Source of the DNA: an uncultured Pseudomonadales bacterium
Lineage (GTDB): Bacteria; Pseudomonadota; Gammaproteobacteria; Pseudomonadales; Pseudohongiellaceae
Direction: 5' to 3'
Length of the DNA stretch: 64,000 nt
Assembly: GCA_947259995.1 (NCBI GenBank)
Contig: CAMYOK010000002.1
Location: 1,342,881 to 1,406,880, forward strand
Shown here: piece by piece, positions 62,662 through 64,000 of the stretch
How positions within the stretch are numbered: position 1 is the first letter of the stretch
Layout of the letters: each line of letters starts with the position of its first letter
Notes under the pieces: generated by a model
What the model saw: only the letters and a program-made list of their open reading frames with translations
What the model was told of the DNA's origin: nothing
Database searches by the model: none
Translations under genes and position numbers: made by a program

Positions 62662-62691
62662 CTTGTTTAAGAAACGCACTTAATAAACAAG
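62662..62691. repeat. Inverted repeat in the oxyR leader
   Basis: CTTGTTTA / TAAACAAG arms separated by 14 bases, with inner TTAAG/CTTAA pairing. It lies 30 bases before the oxyR ATG; it may be an operator or a leader hairpin. Confidence 0.35.
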
Positions 62692-62720
62692 GAAATACAC
62701 CCGTTTACCGGGGGAGAGGC

Positions 62721-63626
62721 ATGAATCATTTACCCACGACTAAACAGCTACGCTACTTTGTGGCACTCGACCAAATTGGACATTTCGGTAAGGCGGCGGA
62801 TGCATGCTTTGTGTCACAGCCTGCATTTAGTGTGGCGATTCGCGAATTAGAAAACACGCTGAATATCCAGCTAGTTGATCGAACAAACAAGAACGTCACC
62901 GTGACTAGCTTAGGGCGCGATATCGCAACACAGGCGCGGCAAGTGCTGCGAGACTTAGAAGAGCTCGTGGATATAGCACAGGGCAATCAGCAGCCATTAA
63001 CCGGGCAGTTAAAGCTCGGCGTGATTCCCACGATTGCCCCCTTCCTGCTGCCGCGGTTGTTGCCTGCGCTGCGCAAGTCCTATCCGGAGCTGAAACTGTA
63101 TTTGAAGGAAGACCTTACAGACCGTGTGTACTCTAGTCTAATGGATGGGGAGCTAGACTTAATTTTGATTGCGCTGCCCTATGAGCTGCGCAATGTGACA
63201 GAGATGCAATTGTTTAAAGATCATTTCTATTTAGCCCATCAAGCCAAGAGTACACTTGTAGACCCATTGCGCCATCAAGTGAGTGAGCTGCCCGAAGATA
63301 GTATTTTATTGCTTGAGGACGGCCACTGTATGCGTGATCATGCCTTGTCGGCATGCAGCATAAAAAATGCCAATAAAGTCAGCAAGATTACAGCGACCAG
63401 CCTTTTGACACTGGTGCAGATGGTGGACGCGGACTTAGGGGTAACGTATTTGCCAGAAATGGCGATCGGCTCGTCGTTATTACGCAATACCCGCATTAAA
63501 ACGACAGCGCTAGAGAACGATAGCTTTCGAGATATAGGCCTTGTGTGGCGTAAAGCGAGCACTCGTAGTGAGGAGTTCGAGCTATTAGGGCGGTTTATCA
63601 AAGATAACTATCAGGCAAGCAAGTAG
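62721..63626 (+). CDS. oxyR: Hydrogen peroxide-sensing regulator OxyR
   Basis: 301 residues. LysR HTH: QLRYFVALDQIGHFGKAADACFVSQPAFSVAIRELENTLNIQLVDRT. Redox-active Cys203 and Cys212 lie in GHCMRDHALSAC, nine residues apart as E. coli Cys199/Cys208, which form the activating disulfide. Regulatory-domain motifs LKLGVIPTIAPFLLPRLLPAL and VTYLPEMAI are present. GGGGGAG upstream of the ATG is the ribosome-binding site. Its likely targets here include ahpC/ahpF (OxyR-like site at 21214) and the divergent small-RNA candidate. A terminator follows. Confidence 0.97.
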   Translation: MNHLPTTKQLRYFVALDQIGHFGKAADACFVSQPAFSVAIRELENTLNIQLVDRTNKNVTVTSLGRDIATQARQVLRDLEELVDIAQGNQQPLTGQLKLGVIPTIAPFLLPRLLPALRKSYPELKLYLKEDLTDRVYSSLMDGELDLILIALPYELRNVTEMQLFKDHFYLAHQAKSTLVDPLRHQVSELPEDSILLLEDGHCMRDHALSACSIKNANKVSKITATSLLTLVQMVDADLGVTYLPEMAIGSSLLRNTRIKTTALENDSFRDIGLVWRKASTRSEEFELLGRFIKDNYQASK

Positions 63627-63741
63627 TTTATGACTCATGGGCTAGGCTTTTAGCAAAACGAAAGTTTATATGCCTGCTGCGGTCTCCTAATGCATGTTTG
63701 ACACTCAACTTTCTGCCAGTTTTGCTGGTGGGTTTATCGTG

Positions 63742-63780
63742 AGACGCTCTATTGCATCGGCAATAGAGGCGTCTATTTTT
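63742..63780 (+). terminator. Intrinsic terminator after oxyR
   Basis: AGACGCTCTATTGC pairs with GCAATAGA-G-GCGTCT (single bulged G) around ATCG, followed by ATTTTT. It also lies 22 bases before the next gene's start, so leader attenuation is an alternative. Confidence 0.88.
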
Positions 63781-63802
63781 ATAATTATAAGGAGAATGAA
63801 GT

Positions 63803-64000
63803 ATGGGAGAGGCAAGAGCCTTTTATCGGCAACAAGCGCGCCGCGCAATGATGTTCTGGCTGGTGCTAGCCGTGATGTTAACAAGCTCATTGACGCAGGC
63901 CCAAGAGCGCAGGCAGGCACCTGAGCATCTTCAGGCCACTAGTATCAATCTAGAAGACGTGCCTTACCCTTACCCTGTGCGCCATATCGATTTCAATTTG
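63803..64000 (+). CDS. Alpha/beta hydrolase N-terminus, 3'-truncated by window end
   Basis: ATG at 63803 with AAGGAG 8 bases upstream and an open frame of 66 codons to the right edge. A basic start and a hydrophobic segment (MMFWLVLAVMLTSSLTQAQ) form a signal peptide ending at TQAQ. The sequence then reads INLEDVPYPYPVRHIDFNL, the usual entry of exported alpha/beta hydrolases related to dehalogenases and epoxide hydrolases. The catalytic region is beyond the window. The overlapping frame from 63694 is a shadow. Confidence 0.75.
   Translation, partial: MGEARAFYRQQARRAMMFWLVLAVMLTSSLTQAQERRQAPEHLQATSINLEDVPYPYPVRHIDFNL

Noticed and set aside
1..64000. Prophage, integron, CRISPR or defence island
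   Set aside because: No integrase, transposase, cas, restriction-modification, toxin-antitoxin or phage structural genes, and no regularly spaced repeats were found.

Overview
The window reads as a chromosomal segment of a marine-type gammaproteobacterium. Supporting signs are AhpC/AhpF/OxyR proteins whose key cysteines sit within a few residues of their E. coli positions, a PldA, a PA2778/PA2779-type pair, a FinR/Fpr pair, a large TonB-dependent receptor, two DUF5916 proteins and several PQQ propeller enzymes. Base composition looks moderate and even by eye. I see no rRNA, tRNA, CRISPR array, transposase, integrase or phage gene. This is core and niche-adaptive chromosome rather than an island. 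Taxonomy below class is not resolvable from sequence alone.

Layout, left. 1-8.8 kb: the 3' end of a composite metallopeptidase (M1-type tail, M28, PDZ), a tiny membrane protein, a DUF5916 outer-membrane protein, periplasmic GlpQ, a DEAD-box RNA helicase and a DoxX-like protein. 9-14.6 kb: a PhnD-PhnC-PhnE-PhnE transporter operon without C-P lyase genes, an ABM-domain protein and an SLC13/RCK permease. 14.8-20.9 kb: a second DUF5916 protein, DUF1840 and a TonB-dependent receptor. 21.2-23.6 kb: ahpC and ahpF with an OxyR-like site in front.

Middle. 23.6-30.4 kb is a redox cluster. A diheme cytochrome c and a PQQ alcohol dehydrogenase with the lanthanide-type Asp signature run left. A membrane-anchored multicopper oxidase, a cupredoxin, an Ig-like secreted protein and an FG-GAP lipoprotein run right. 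30.4-37 kb: amidohydrolase, MscS, PA2779/PA2778-like pair, a decayed EAL-Cache c-di-GMP phosphodiesterase, PldA with an altered catalytic triad and a membrane-embedded AraC regulator. 37-44 kb: LysR, azoR, pirin, a second SLC13/RCK permease, and a CHRD protein with a second, divergent PQQ-cytochrome enzyme.

Right. 44.4-49.6 kb: a hybrid sensor kinase, S-formylglutathione hydrolase and a second pirin. 49.6-54.3 kb: a decaprenylphosphoryl-arabinose (DPA)-type polyprenyl-sugar pathway, with a HAD-UbiA fusion, DprE2, DprE1 (Ala at the benzothiazinone cysteine position) and GtrA; an IMPase is divergent from it. 55.3-57.2 kb: finR/fpr. 57.3-61.4 kb: redoxin, MMPL/RND exporter and a ClpP paralogue. 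61.4-64 kb: a small secreted protein, NnrU, OxyR with a possible divergent OxyS-like small RNA, and the start of an alpha/beta hydrolase.

Themes: peroxide and electrophile defence (ahpCF, oxyR, azoR, pirins, fpr, fghA), periplasmic quinoprotein/copper redox chemistry, and envelope lipid and glycan handling. The strongest candidates for an undescribed system are the divergent quinoprotein/diheme-c/multicopper-oxidase module and the fused DPA-type pathway.
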